Assembly (NCBI GenBank): GCA_029204225.1
Contig: CM055111.1
Location: 22,399,355 to 22,463,354 of the forward strand
Direction: 5' to 3'
Length of the DNA stretch: 64,000 nucleotides
Origin: Diphasiastrum complanatum
Lineage: Eukaryota; Streptophyta; Lycopodiopsida; Lycopodiales; Lycopodiaceae
A model generated the notes under the pieces. That model ran no database searches. It had not been told where the DNA came from and worked only from the letters and a program-made list of their open reading frames with translations. Positions 19,855 through 31,550 of the stretch are shown one piece after another (position 1 is the stretch's first letter; each line of letters begins with the position of its first letter). A program made the translations under genes and the position numbers.

Positions 19855-21090
19855 TTCACAAACATGCTTGTCATTACTTGAGGAACTTGGAAGAACAATC
19901 ACAACCTTCTTCCTTGCCATTACCTCCAATGATTTGAAGTTGAGGTGTCCCATCCTTTTGTGCCAAACCTCTTGAATAGAAATTTGCTCCCTTGCAACAC
20001 ATCCAACTTGGCTAGCAATAACACAAGCATCAAGTTTAAACAACTTCACTTGCCTTTTATCTTTTTTAATCAAGACATCCTTCCTTTTGATCAAACAAGC
20101 ATCTTCAAACTCCACCTTGAGGCCCTTACTTAGCATTTGACTCACACTAAGCAAATTCTTGGTAATAGATGGAATAAACAAGACATCCTCCAAATGAACA
20201 TTCCTATTTGTAGAGAGAGAAATAGGAATTGTGCCAATCCCTTTGATTGCACACTCACCATTATTGGCCGTGTAGATCACCCTCTTGTCATCTCCATATG
20301 CCAACAAAGAAGTGAAGTACTCTTTGTGAAAGGTCATGTGTGAACTTGTCCACTATCAATCCACCAAGGATCTAGATCTCCATCATCAGCAAGCATACAT
20401 GAAGACATCACAAAGGCATCATCATTTGCATCTTGAACATCCAAACCATCTTCATCAAGAGTAAGATTACCTTGCTTGTCTCCTTGATCTCTCTTCTTCT
20501 TGTAGCACTCACTTGCAAAGTGTCCTTTGTGCCACAATAGAAGCACTTGAGCTTTGATCTATCCTTCTTTTTGCCACTTGAAGAAGCATCCATTTGATCT
20601 TGCCCTTTAGACCACTTGCTTTTGGTTTTGCCCTTGAATTTGCCCTTTGTGAACATAGCATCCTCTTGAAGTGTCGATGTAGATCCACCTCTTGCTTGAA
20701 GCCTATATTCCTCATTGATCAAGATCTCTTGAAGATCCATCAAACTTGGCAAAGCCTTTTGAATAGCAATACTTTGAACAATGTTAGCATGAGCATCCAA
20801 CAAGCCATTAAGAATCACTTGAATAAGCTCTCCTTTCTTAATGCTTTCATCTATGCAAGCTAACTCATCATTCAATGCTTTTATTCTCAAAACAAAAGTA
20901 CTTGGACTTTCTTCATTTTTTTGCAAACAAGAAAAGATTTCCCTTCTTAGAGTCAACACTCTAGAAGTAGACTTGGATTCATAAAGCCTCTTCAATGAAT
21001 TCCAAGCTTCCAAAGATGATGTGCACTTACCAACTTCCTTGAGAAGTTCATTGGTAACATTCAACTTTATCATGTGTAGAAGGTCATCTA
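19855..21090 (-). pseudogene. Family A copia gag, protease and GAG-pre-integrase
   Basis: Upstream half of the outer minus-strand element. Gag (IKLNVTNELLKEVGKC, YESKSTSRVLTLRREIFS, LRIKALNDELACIDESIKK) runs to a zinc knuckle split by a frameshift near 20530: CFYCG in one frame, HKGHFASEC in the next. The protease motif is only WWIDSG, shifted before the usual ASxH. GAG-pre-integrase follows (VLFIPSITKNLLSVSQML, VWHKRMGHLNFKSL), then KHVCEL where family B begins. At the 5' side it stops within gag at about 21077-21097, where family C LTR sequence starts. No own 5' LTR is present. Confidence 0.9.
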
Positions 21091-21934
21091 CTTTCATAAG
21101 TTAAATTGTTTTCAAGACATCTTTGCCTTTGAGGGCACCTTCGGATTTTTGGGAAAAATACAAAGAGAGAGAAAATCCCGAAGGTCATCTAAAATAAACG
21201 AGGAACGTTCTAGTGACATGCTCGTCTACGTCAACGATGCTGAATTATTGACCATAAATACTGTGTACAGTTGTCACAAAAGCCCTATACTTCCAAGTAC
21301 AATGGCTTTCCTAATTAGGTGATAAGCATTCAATGTAATTAATACACGGTTGAAATCTATAAATAGATCATCCAAGCACGGATTACGGGTTGCTCCGTCC
21401 ATGAGACGCATATATTGAGCCTCCCAATTATGCCATCAATTTTGGTTATAATTGTTATTTGTATTGTGCTTCAGTGTAATATATCATCAACACGTTTTTA
21501 TCTGTGTACAACGTAGATGAATGCTTGTTGTGATTGAATGCACTTACATTGTTGTTTGATCGCGCTTGTTTACTCACTCTGATCAGAACACGGACATCTA
21601 CAACTCCTCAGTTTTTGATCAGACGATGGTTGTCTTCGACGCCTGAGGAGCTCGCGATATCATACTGCTCTTCCATTTATTTTAAAACTATACTTCATGT
21701 TGAATATGATTTCAATAGTACCACATACAAACCATCTCTAATCTCTTTGGCGACTGTACTCTTGTTTTAGAGTATGGTTGGGCAATTAGAACACTTAAAG
21801 CTGTGATTACATTTAGCATAAGTTTTCTATTAGATTGTTTTGGCATTTAGCAGCTGATTAGAACGGGAGAGCTGTTCCACAATATTCCTACTCTCTTCTC
21901 TGTTCTCGTTCTTCCTATCTCTCTTGCCCCATCA
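21080..21934 (+). repeat. Family C 5' LTR (5'-truncated)
   Basis: Aligns with about 25040-25907 and ends CCCCATCA. A TATA-like TATAAATAG at 21358-21366 is shared with the 3' copy. The left edge lies inside a shared GGTCATCTACTTTCAT stretch. Confidence 0.9.
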
Positions 21935-21937
21935 GAT

Positions 21938-21949
21938 TGGTATCAGAGC
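21938..21949 (+). promoter_or_regulatory. Primer-binding site, initiator-tRNA-Met type
   Basis: Exact TGGTATCAGAGC, three bases after the LTR end. Confidence 0.96.
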
Positions 21950-22001
21950 ATAGCTCAAATAAACCGAGAGATTAAGTTTGTTCTATTTGTATACTGTTAT
22001 C

Positions 22002-22536
22002 ATGTCTCATATTGGTAGCTCTTCATCTTCATCACTCGGTGAAGCTAGAGTCATTGACAAGTTCAATGGTTCTAACTTCTACATCTGGAAGTTAAAACTT
22101 AGAATGATGTTGATAGATAGACATCTTTGGGACGTAGTAGAAGGTGCAAACCTAAAACTTGAAGATGGTGATCAAGCAAAGGCCTGGAGGATCAAAGATC
22201 AGAAGGCCTTAGCATGTATCACACTCAATCAGGCCGACTCCCAAATATCTCACGTTACCACGTGCAAAACCTCTAAGGAAGCACTGGACTTGTTATCAAG
22301 TCTCTATGAGACTCACGATGTAGCCATGAGATTACATCTTAGAAGAAAGTTCTTTACTCTTAGCATGTGTGATTCTACTGTCATCGCTTCTCACGTCAAC
22401 AGCTTTAAGTCCTTGTTAGATCAGTTATCAACTATAGGATGTTCTATTCAAGATGATGATGCCATCATGACCTTGCTTTCTTCTCTTCCAAAGTCCTATG
22501 ATATTTTGTGGCATATGTTTTCTTCACATTTCTAAA
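22002..22536 (+). pseudogene. Family C gag, C-terminally truncated
   Basis: From ATG 22002: a serine-rich start, then FNGSNFYIWKLKLRMMLIDR, DQKALACITLNQADSQI, LHLRRKFFTLSMCDS and SLPKSYDILWHMFSSHF before the stop. This is copia gag (UBN2-like) without its zinc knuckle. The frame is open for about 178 residues. The stop arises at the deletion junction with the integrase tail. An upstream in-frame ATG at 21978 is possible, but MSHIGSSSSSS fits gag starts better. Confidence 0.9.
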
Positions 22537-22836
22537 CAGCTTAGGAAGAAGCTGGATCATAGGGCAAATAAATGTATTTTCATTGGCTATCCAGATGAAC
22601 ATAAAGCTTATATAGTTTATGATCCATCCACCAATGTAGTATTTGTCTCTAGGGATGTAATATTTCAAGAGCATACATACTATGATTTCAAACAGCCATT
22701 GATAAATGATGCTATGTCATTTCATCCTATTTTATGTAGCATGGATTCTTCCAACTTTGATGTTTCTTCTACAAAACCTGCAGTTACAGCTACAAAAACC
22801 GAGCAGCCGACAGTAATTGTCATCAGACCAAGCTAG
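22537..22836 (+). pseudogene. Family C integrase C-terminal remnant
   Basis: The frame reads KLDHRANKCIFIGYPDEHKA, VYDPSTNVVFVSRDVIFQEH, the segment that follows the copia integrase core and precedes RT. The core itself (DDE) is absent. Confidence 0.85.
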
Positions 22837-22982
22837 CTTGAGCATATCTGGAGAAATTCAAGAAAAAACATCATCGCCAACCAAACGTCTGTTGATCCTC
22901 ATGGACTTGGACAGTTCCTAAGAGGTATGCACCTCAATCATTTTGGACTTCATCAAAAGAACCAGAGAGCCTAGCCAAAGCA

Positions 22983-24155
22983 ATTAGCTTCAAGGATGCT
23001 ATGAAGTGGCAAGAAGCTATGGAAAGCGAGCAAGTCACTTTTGACGAATCAGACCTGGACACTGGTCGACTTCTCCACTCATAAGAGAGTTATCGACAAC
23101 AAGTGGATCTTCAAGAAGAAGATCAACTTTGATGGTTCCATTGCAAAATGGAAAGCACGGCTAGTGGCTAAAGGATTCACTCAAGTCCAAGGAGTGGATT
23201 ATCAAAAAAATTTCAGTCCTGTCATCAAAATGCAGTCAATCGGGACTTTGATTGCGTTAGCAGCCGCAGAAGACCTCGAAATGCACCAAATGGATGTCAA
23301 GACAACATTTCTCAAGGACAATGTTGAAGGGGAGCTGTACACCTTCCAACCGGAAGGATTTGAAGTCAAAGGCCGAGAGCACAAAGTGTGCAGATGCACA
23401 AAGCAATCTACAGTCTGAAACAGGCCGCAAGAGCATGGTTCGATAGAGTCAAGTCTTATCTCATTCAATTAGGATTTGCAAACAATTCAACTGACTGTAA
23501 TGTTTATTCAAAGCATATAGGCACCAATTTAGTTCACATAGCTCTTCACGTAGATGATGCATTTATTCTGTCTAACGACACTTCTCTACTGCACAATACT
23601 AAGAGTGATCTGTCAAAGGAATTTGACATGACTGATTTAGGAGCTGTTCATTTTTTGCTAGGAATTCACATTACCAAAAATAGACTTCAGACGAAGATCT
23701 ATCTTAGCCAGCAGGCATATCTAAAAGGCATTTTAGAAAAGTTTCATATGTCTGATTGCAAACCAATTGATACCCCAATGGATCCAAGTATAGTATTGAC
23801 TAAACCTTCTTGTGTTGAGACTGATAGTGAAGTACTCGACTTAGTGAAGTACTCTTATCATTCACTAATCGGATCTCTAACGTATGCAATGTTGTGTACT
23901 AGACCAGATTTAGCATACACTGTTAGCATGTTAAGTCAATTCATGTCTAATACTAGGATCTCTCATTGGAAAGCATTAAAGAGAGTGATGAGGTATATTC
24001 AGGGAAGTTTAGATCACATTTTATGTTATGATGAAAATGCTATCGATCCACTCATCCTGCAAGGCTACTCCGACTCATATTGGGGAGGAACAGTCTCTAC
24101 CAAAAAATCTACCTCCAGAATCTGTTTCTATCTGGCAGGGGGACTGATTTCATAG
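22983..24155 (+). pseudogene. Family C reverse transcriptase
   Basis: Begins SFKDAMKWQEAMESE in one frame, shifts near 23037 to NQTWTLVD, DNKWIFKKKINFDGS, ARLVAKGFTQVQGVDYQ and MHQMDVKTTFLKDN. It shifts again near 23395 to HKAIYSLKQAARAWFDRV and the catalytic box HVDD (Tyr to His), then TDLGAVHFLLGIHITKN, KPIDTPMDPS and HSLIGSLTYAMLCTRPDLAY. The stop at 24153-24155 falls at the start of the conserved RNase H segment, just before NSRKQKSVALSST. Confidence 0.9.
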
Positions 24156-24523
24156 AACTCAAGAAAGCAGAAATCAGTTGCACTTTCTTCGACCAAGGCA
24201 TAGTACATCGTAGCATGTCAAGCTTCAAAAGAAGTTGTATGGATCAGGTTATTATTTCACGACTTACATCACACTCAGTTTAATGCTACCACCATTCTGT
24301 GACAAAACATGAGCTGAATCCCAGATTTCATGGCAAATCCAAGCACATAGAAATCTGGTATCATTTCACTCAAGAGAAAGTTTTCTCACGGCAAGTGATC
24401 CTTCAATATTGTTCCACAATAGAAATGGTCGCAGACATCTTCACCAAAGCGCTTGCCAGGATCAAACATCAAAAGTTCTTCAACATGCTGAACTTGACAA
24501 AGATATCGAGGCACCAACCGTGA
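24156..24523 (+). pseudogene. Family C RNase H end
   Basis: SRKQKSVALSSTKA, then a TAG, then CQASKEVVWIRLLFHDL. A frameshift leads to SKHIEIWYHFTQEKV, LQYCSTIEMVADIFTKALAR. It ends just before the polypurine tract AAGGGGGAC (24528-24536). Confidence 0.85.
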
Positions 24524-24536
24524 CCTTAAGGGGGAC

Positions 24537-25907
24537 TGTTGGAAATTAAGCCCACAATTGTTTCTTTTGTGAATGAGTAATCTCTATTTCATGATTCTTC
24601 CTGCATGTTTATTGATCATTGATCTAGAGTCAGGTGAAACCAACTTTGGTTTTATGTTTGCTCATTTAATACCTACAGGAATCACAGACTTAGACATCCA
24701 ATTTATTTGAAGAACGTCTACAACGGGCTTCCGGCTGATCTCCAACATAGGGTAACCAATCCTATCATAAATTCAAGTTCAGATGTTAAGTTCAAAAATT
24801 TGAAGTCATTGAAGACTTGGCCATCTTCAACAACTTTCACAAAAGTTGCATTTAGAACAAGTCTGCAAAAACACATTACTTTTTTGAAAGTTTGCAAAAA
24901 TACATTATGTTTTCAACAGCTTCGGCTTTTTCGCATTTCCCTAAAATGCAACACTTGCATAGTTCAAAAGCTTAACTGTTTTCAACACCTTCGGTTTTTT
25001 CTTACCGAAAAATGCAAACAGAGAGAAAAATTCCCAAAGGTCATCTACTTTCATAAGTTAAACTATTTTCAAGACATCTTCATCTTTTTGCGAGCACCTT
25101 CGGCTTTTTGCGAAAAATGCGAAAGAGAAAAATCTCGAAGGTCGTCTAAAATAAACAAGGAACATTCCAGCGACGTCCTCGTCCGCGTCAACGATGCTGA
25201 ATTATTGACTATAAATACTGTGTATAGTTGTCACAAAAGCCATATACTTCCAAGTACAACAGCTTTCCTAATTAGGTGACAAACATTCAATGTAATTAAT
25301 ACACAGATGAAATCTATAAATAGATCTTCCAAGCACAGATTTCAGGTTGCTCCGTCCATGAGATGGATTATTTGAGCCTCCCAATTACGCCATCAATTTT
25401 GGTTATAATTGCTATTTGTATTGTGCTTCAATGTAATATAGCAGAAACACGTTTTTATCTGTGTACAACTTAGATGAATGCTTGTTGTGATTGAATGCAC
25501 TTTCATTGCTGTTTGATCACGCTTGTTTACTCACTTTGATCAGAACACAGACATCTACGACTCCTCAGTTTTTGATCAGATGATGGTTGTCTTCAACGCC
25601 TGAGGAGCTCGTGATATCATATTGCTCTTCCATTTATTTTAGAACTATACTTCACGTTGAATATGATTTCAATAGTACCACATACAAACCATCTCTAATC
25701 TCTTTGGTGGACTGTACTCTTGTTTTAGAGTATTAATTGTTAAGATCCTATCAGGCAATTAGAACACTTAAAGCTGTGATTACATTTAGCATAAGTTGTC
25801 TATTAGATTGTTCTTGCATTTAGCAGCTGATTAGAATGGGAGAGCTGTTCCTTAATATTCCTACTCTCTTCTCCGTTCTCTTCCTTCCTATCTCCCTTGT
25901 CCCATCA
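24537..25907 (+). repeat. Family C 3' LTR
   Basis: 1371 bp, TGTTGGAAATTAAG to GTCCCATCA. TATA-like TATAAATAG at 25315-25323. The only complete copy of this LTR in the window. It contains a 190-residue frame (24707-25279) with no domain, judged chance. Confidence 0.92.
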
Positions 25908-26297
25908 GAGAGTAGCAGATAACCGGTACCGATTATCTCCTCTTATGTAGGCACCAAGACCGCCTTGAACCGCAAGTTACATTCTTGCGGGACCTTGTGA
26001 TGTCTTCAAATATATGTACTTTACAAATGGGACTAAGGCAATGTGTGTTGTTAGCAGTCGCCAAATGTTTGAGTCAATTTTGGAGTTGGCATGCATTTAG
26101 TCGACGAAGTTAGATGAGTCAATGAGTGATTTAGTCGATGAAGTCGGAGGAGTTGATGAGTGATTTAGTCGATGAAGTCGGATGAGTCAACAGAACATTG
26201 TCATCTATTCCTTTATATTTCTGTAGAGTGTACGACTGTACACGTATTTACATACAACAAATGAATGTGGATCTAGAAATCCAACAAGATTATTATT
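25908..26297. repeat. Spacer with a 34-bp minisatellite (26094-26192)
   Basis: Three 34-bp units starting at 26094, 26128 and 26162 share ATTTAGTCGA, GAAGT and GAGT. The last two units are nearly identical. The remainder holds nothing recognisable. Confidence 0.8.
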
Positions 26298-26978
26298 TAT
26301 CACATATACTATAAATTAGTTAATATGAAAGAATCGAATGCAAATAATTAAAATTCTTAATCCTAGTAAGGTGTGTAGCCCTTACTTTTCTCCCATTAAA
26401 GATGAGGTTCTAATCTTTTCTTGATAAGAAAAACCTACACTATTTAGGGAGAGAATATGAGGTGACATTTTGAAATAGGACATAATCGCAAGGTTCAGGT
26501 ATTGCAATTATCACATTTAACTCCAATGAAATTAAGATGGAATGTGCTTTATGGACATAACTGCAAGGCTCGACTATTATAATTATCACGTATTAGTTAT
26601 AAGCATATGAAGTTCCAATACATGTTTTTTTCATTCTCGTCATCACATAAGTCTCGACACTCATCTTAATCTAGGTCTAAGTATAATAGTAAATTTTGTA
26701 CCATGTCTCCTTGAGAACATGACTTCATAAGATCGTAAGAATCCATACATTGTATTCAGTGTAGCCTACCAATTATGAAAGTCTGTACCAATAAAAGAGT
26801 AGAAGGGAATCCGTTGACAATGGGTGAAAAGAGTCCGAGATTATATTGAGTCATACCTATGGAGACAATATAAATTAATATTCATTAACATTTCAACATT
26901 AAACAACAATAGGGGACCCTAAACTTTCATAAACTCGTGGGATAATGAAGAATGCCAAAAATCGTGAGGTAAATTGAA
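26298..26978. repeat. Segment A of a 1.5-kb tandem duplication, first copy
   Basis: Matches 32345-33025 almost throughout, starting TATCACATATACTATAAA and ending AATTGAA. A few short indels separate the copies. No genes. Its right end is where the LARD inserted. Confidence 0.93.
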
Positions 26979-27445
26979 CTAGAAATAAGTTTTGATCTGA
27001 TTCATTAGTATAAGCTCTAAATGTGATGATGTAATTGCTGTACAGTTTATTTGGTTTACTGTATATGGTTGTTTTGGGGACGTGATCCACTATCATTATA
27101 TTAGTCGGGCACTGATCTCGTAGCCGGCTACTTGGGTAAGCCGAGTAGCCATATTGGTAGGAAAAAATTAGGCTGTACAGAGTTATATACAGTGTATGCT
27201 ATACTTGGGGGCATGTCCCAAGTTTGTCAGTCGAATTTGGCCATATTGGGCCCATTGACAGGTGGTAGGCCAATTTTAGGACACCTACCTTTTCATGCAG
27301 TTTGTGAATACTCTAATATATGTACAGTGTTTCTTTGTAAACTATTAGCTTTTGTTGTGCCATCTATGAGAGCTTACGAGGAGTGGCGATGGTGATTGTG
27401 TGATGTGATCTACATACTGCACTACATTCTATCGGAATTTCAACT
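26979..27445 (+). repeat. LARD 5' LTR
   Basis: Starts CTAGAAATAAGTTTTGATC and ends GGAATTTCAACT. Aligns end to end with 31077-31543. Confidence 0.93.
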
Positions 27446-27457
27446 TGGTATCAGAAC
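27446..27457 (+). promoter_or_regulatory. Primer-binding site, initiator-tRNA-Met type
   Basis: TGGTATCAGAAC, one mismatch from TGGTATCAGAGC, immediately after the LTR. Confidence 0.88.
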
Positions 27458-30400
27458 GTCAGGGTGATGCAGAAATGCACGATCTGATGAAGCTATGGGA
27501 TAGCATCTTTCACCAGGAGAAATAGCACTCAGAGCATCTCAGGAGAGAGGACTCCATATGGGGTATAGGCAGTCCGGAGGGCGGGAGACAACAAAGTTCC
27601 TTCGATTGGAGCTTTGGGAAAGTAATCAGAACGATCATCGTAAGTGAATTCTTGGATTCTGAAAAATTGCTCAAAAACGGTGGATTGCTTTGAAAAGTGG
27701 CTGCGATAGGAAGTTGGCCAGAATACTTTGAGTAGTCCGTCAATTGGAGAGCGGAGCAAATTGAAAGGTGGAGTATGGTAGTGGAAACTTTGGGCTGAGA
27801 GAATTTTGAAATCCATTTACAGTGTGAAGAGAAAAAAGTAGTTCATCTCAATAGAAAACCTTTTGTGGACATCTAACTAGTTGAAGATGGGCATTTTTGG
27901 AGGGCGACCTCAGTCAAGTGGAGTGGTGCAAGATGAATCCCAGAACAAGTCTGAGGGAAGCTCAAGAAAATTGCATTTCCTGACAGCTAGGGTTTCTATT
28001 GATAAGGTCATTGGATGGTCGTGGCTTGTTAATTGAGCTAATTCAGATTGTTTATAGAGGGTTGCCATAGCTAGCCAAGCAAGGAAGCTTGAAAGAGAGA
28101 AAGCATGAAGGAGGAGAGAGTCAGGTGATAGCTACATTGACACACACATATGTAGCTTGGAAATTTCTCATTTGGAGGGAAATATGGGCTAGCTTGGAGG
28201 TACACACATTTTGGCGGTCACATGTGATGAAAGTGCGAGGTGGTGCCAGTTGGAAGCCATTGGGCAAGATAACGGACTTGCATTGGACGAGATGTGTGTG
28301 GGACACATGGAGGATGAAGAACAGGTCAGTAATCACACTTTGGAGACTCTTGGAGAGTGGTAAGTGTGATGATTTTGCGGTTTTGCAGTCGGTACGTCAA
28401 TTTTAATCAAGTCATTGTAGCTGTAGAGTAGTGTATCAGGTTTGTCATCAAGGAGATACACTTCAACTGCCTATTCTGGGTAAGTCAAGTCAATTTGCCA
28501 TATCATGATTGCATCAGGGATGCAGATTCCAGTGATAGTAGGGTGCAGATCATTTGGCTTGGCCCATGGAAGATCTCATAGGTTCACTTGGTATTGACAT
28601 GCACAGTCATGTGAGAGACTTGATAGTGGCTTTGGAGTTCACATCTCAGTGTATTCTCAGGGAATGGTTTGGAACCATTCACAGGAGCAGCTTGGAGCTA
28701 GCTTGGGGGGAACTACAGGGTAGATGCTTAGATCTTTGTGATCAGGGATGACATTGTGATACTTGGTAGGGATAGCACTACAGGATGACATGGGATGTTC
28801 ATCAGGGGCCAGCTATTTCATATTGAACTTGAGTCATTGGCATGGATAGGACATACAAGTGGGATTCATGATGGAATCAAAAAGCTGCAAACGCAAATGG
28901 ACAAAGCGTGAAGCTTTGGGAGCCAACTCTAGGTTGGAGAGCTGATGGAGATCACACGGGGTGTGATCGGAGGGCAAACACTATGGTGAGTGTTTTGCTA
29001 GAGATCTATTGCAGGGGACACTGATGGCGAGGACTTCATGGTGTGCTCATTTGGGAGTACATGTTGGCATTACAGCAGGGCACCAGTCATTGGCATTGGC
29101 ATCGATGGGGAGGCATCTACCATCACGGGTGTGGATAAGCTATCTATAGCTTTCATGTAGTTGGTTGTATTTGCAGGAGTTTAGGCTTGGCACAGGTGGT
29201 TGGAATTTCCATGGTGTAGATTCTCAGGTGGTGAGATCAGGGATAAGCCTAGAGGGAGTCACTCAGAGCCATATACCCTAGTATGATCAGAGAGATAGTG
29301 GTCTCGGGATCCCATGACCGGCGACTCATGGACAGGCTTGCATTGGCATGGTGTCGGTTGGCACATAGCCAAGGAGAGCAAAAAGTTGCTAGGAGACAGG
29401 TGGAGTAGGTGATGCTTTGGAGTTTGGCTTGTCTATTAGGATGGTGACCAGGATCGGACACCTCAGGTGAGCATAGTATGTGGATGACGAGTCCATTGGG
29501 TTGGCACTCTACGAGATGCTATAGATGCCCATGTATGATGTCATTTGATGTACAGACGATGTTCTTCAGCTGGTGCATCATGTGTGGTGACCTAGGGATG
29601 GGTCAAGCCTACTTGGAGATAGGTGGCATGGAGTCTACGTGGGGTGGTACATATCCTAAGGGCATGGAGTGCATTACAGGGTGATGTGGATCCAGCATGC
29701 CCATGGTTGTGAGCCAACAGGCCCTGGAGATGGTTGCTCATGGAGTGACAACTGATACTTTGGCGAGTGATCAGGTGAGCTGCATGATTATATGCATAGT
29801 GATCTCTTGGTTGGCATTACATGTTGTTTTTATCCATCACTATTTGGTAAGCAGGATGCAGTTTTTTGATTAGATCCAGTTGGAGTCTAGTTGCACTGCA
29901 GGTGGACAGATTCTTGGGGAGCTATCAGCAGGTAATGGATACTTGGTGATCAGATGGTACAAGGTACACAGTTTTGGAGCTATCCTACCTGATATGCTAT
30001 GGATCATGGGTGAGCTATTCATCGATAGTGGATCTAGTCTGCATTTGCTTTGGCTTGGATGCTATGATGGATATTGTGGAGAGATAGGTTCCTTGGTGGG
30101 AGGCCTATATACTGGTCAAATCAGAGTTGGCAACGTCAAGCATGTGAAGTTGAGCCTACATGGGATGTAGGAGAGGCAAACTATCATCAGTATCTCTGGG
30201 AGATGGGCGAGCTTCTCAGGTATAGCCTATGGTGAGTTTTGCATACATTCATTCATTGAGTCCTTGGTAGACTCTTGTGCTTGAAGCATGGGGAATGGAT
30301 GGGGATCAGCTTTCATGACTTATTGGACAGTTGGATATGCTTTGAAGTGAGGGCATCTTGGTTACAGGTGCAAAGCCATGGTTGAGGACCTGATTTGGTG

Positions 30401-31062
30401 ACCAGTGCTGTAGCAGCGGATCTACATGTGGCACAGGTGTTGGTACGATAGGATAGCACTTATGGGCAGGCCTTGGTCATGTATTTGACGCTTTATCATT
30501 CGTGTTGATTTGCATGAGTGTGTGTGGGCTTGCATGTTGCCTTGTCACGAGGGTCTAGATCTCAGAGTTGTATGTGGTTGGGCATTTGCTACATTTGAAA
30601 CAAAGTAGTCATTTTATGCTCATTGACTTGTCATTGTCTACTAGCTGTCCTTCTAGTGAGGGTACAATCTTATAGTGGTAGTAAGATTTCCTCAGGTGGA
30701 GCCTCAGTCGCTCATTTATGTCAACTTTACAGGTCTATGCTTGTAAGTGTCTAATAGGATGTCAGCCTAGCTAGATAAAGGATGTAAGTCTCATGGCGAC
30801 AGTGGAATTTTCTCAGTTTGAGCCATGTCGTTCATATGGTCCACTTGTGTTCAAGTTGGATGGGGACGAGGCAGTTGGTCGAGAGTATGGTAGACTCTCT
30901 GTATGAGCATTGTGTTTGCATGATACTTTGTGAGTCAAACCTGGTGGTTTGTTGGTGTGCTTGAGTGTGAGTCAAGTACAGAGAAGCAGGACATGCATAA
31001 CATCTTCTGGACACTCCAGACGTTGCTACAAATTATTGTTTTTCACTCTTATCACATTTGAA
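27458..31062 (+). other. LARD interior, non-coding
   Basis: 3.6 kb, visibly G- and T-rich on the plus strand, with only short open frames and no match to gag, protease, RT or integrase on either strand. Phrases such as GGCATGG, CATTGGCAT and TTCTCAGG recur loosely, but no regular repeat was found. Confidence 0.75.
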
Positions 31063-31076
31063 CTTAAGGGAGAGAG

Positions 31077-31543
31077 TTAGAAATCAGTTTTGATTTGATT
31101 CATTAGTATAAGCTCTAAATGTGAGGATGTAATTACTGTACAATTTATTTGGTTTACTGTATATGGATGTGTGCGGGACGTGACCCACTATCATTATATC
31201 AGTCGGGCACTGATCCCGTAGCCGGCTACTTGGATTAGTCGAGTAGCCATACTGGTAGGAAAAAATTAGGCTGTACAAAGTTATATACAGTGTATGCTAT
31301 ACTTGGGGGCATGTCCCAAGTTTGTCAGTCGAATTTGGCCATATTGGGCCCATTGACAGGTGGTAGGCCAATTTTAGGAAACCTACCTTTTTATGCAGTT
31401 TCTGAATACTCTAATATATGTACAGTGTTTCTTTGTAATCTATTAACTTTTGTTGTGCCATCTATGAGAGCTTGTGAGGAGTGGCTATGGTGATTGTGTG
31501 ATGTGATCTACATACTGCACTAGATTCTATCGGAATTTCAACT
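31077..31543 (+). repeat. LARD 3' LTR
   Basis: TTAGAAATCAGTTTTG to GGAATTTCAACT, 467 bp, preceded by the purine tract at 31066-31076. Confidence 0.93.
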
Positions 31544-31550
31544 AATTGAA

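Larger units (their letters stand above)
21080..25907 (+). mobile_element. Family C Ty1/copia element, internally deleted
   Basis: Both LTRs, PBS, gag, RT, RNase H and polypurine tract are present. The zinc knuckle, protease and integrase catalytic core are missing: near 22535-22540 gag joins directly to the integrase C-terminal segment (KLDHRANKCIFIGY). It could only have moved with proteins supplied in trans. Remaining frames also carry frameshifts and stops. The 5' LTR lacks about 500 bases present in the 3' LTR. Confidence 0.92.
26979..31543 (+). mobile_element. Non-coding LTR element (LARD-like), 4565 bp
   Basis: Two 467-bp LTRs flank 3.6 kb without any retroviral-type domain. A PBS-like TGGTATCAGAAC (27446-27457) follows the 5' LTR and a purine tract AAGGGAGAGAG (31066-31076) precedes the 3' LTR. 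AATTGAA flanks both sides (26972-26978 and 31544-31550). The uninterrupted sequence in the second tandem copy (33019-33025) has it once. That proves the insertion, though the true duplication may be 5 of those 7 bases. The LTRs differ at roughly 27 positions by eye. Such LARDs depend on proteins from other elements; the PPT matches family B's exactly. Confidence 0.93.

Noticed and set aside
24707-25279. 190-residue open frame in the family C 3' LTR
   Set aside because: It lies wholly inside an LTR, is not maintained in the truncated 5' LTR or the inverted fragment, and shows no domain.
27458-31062. Host gene inside the LARD
   Set aside because: Open frames are short (under 100 codons), unlinked by splice signals and without domain resemblance.
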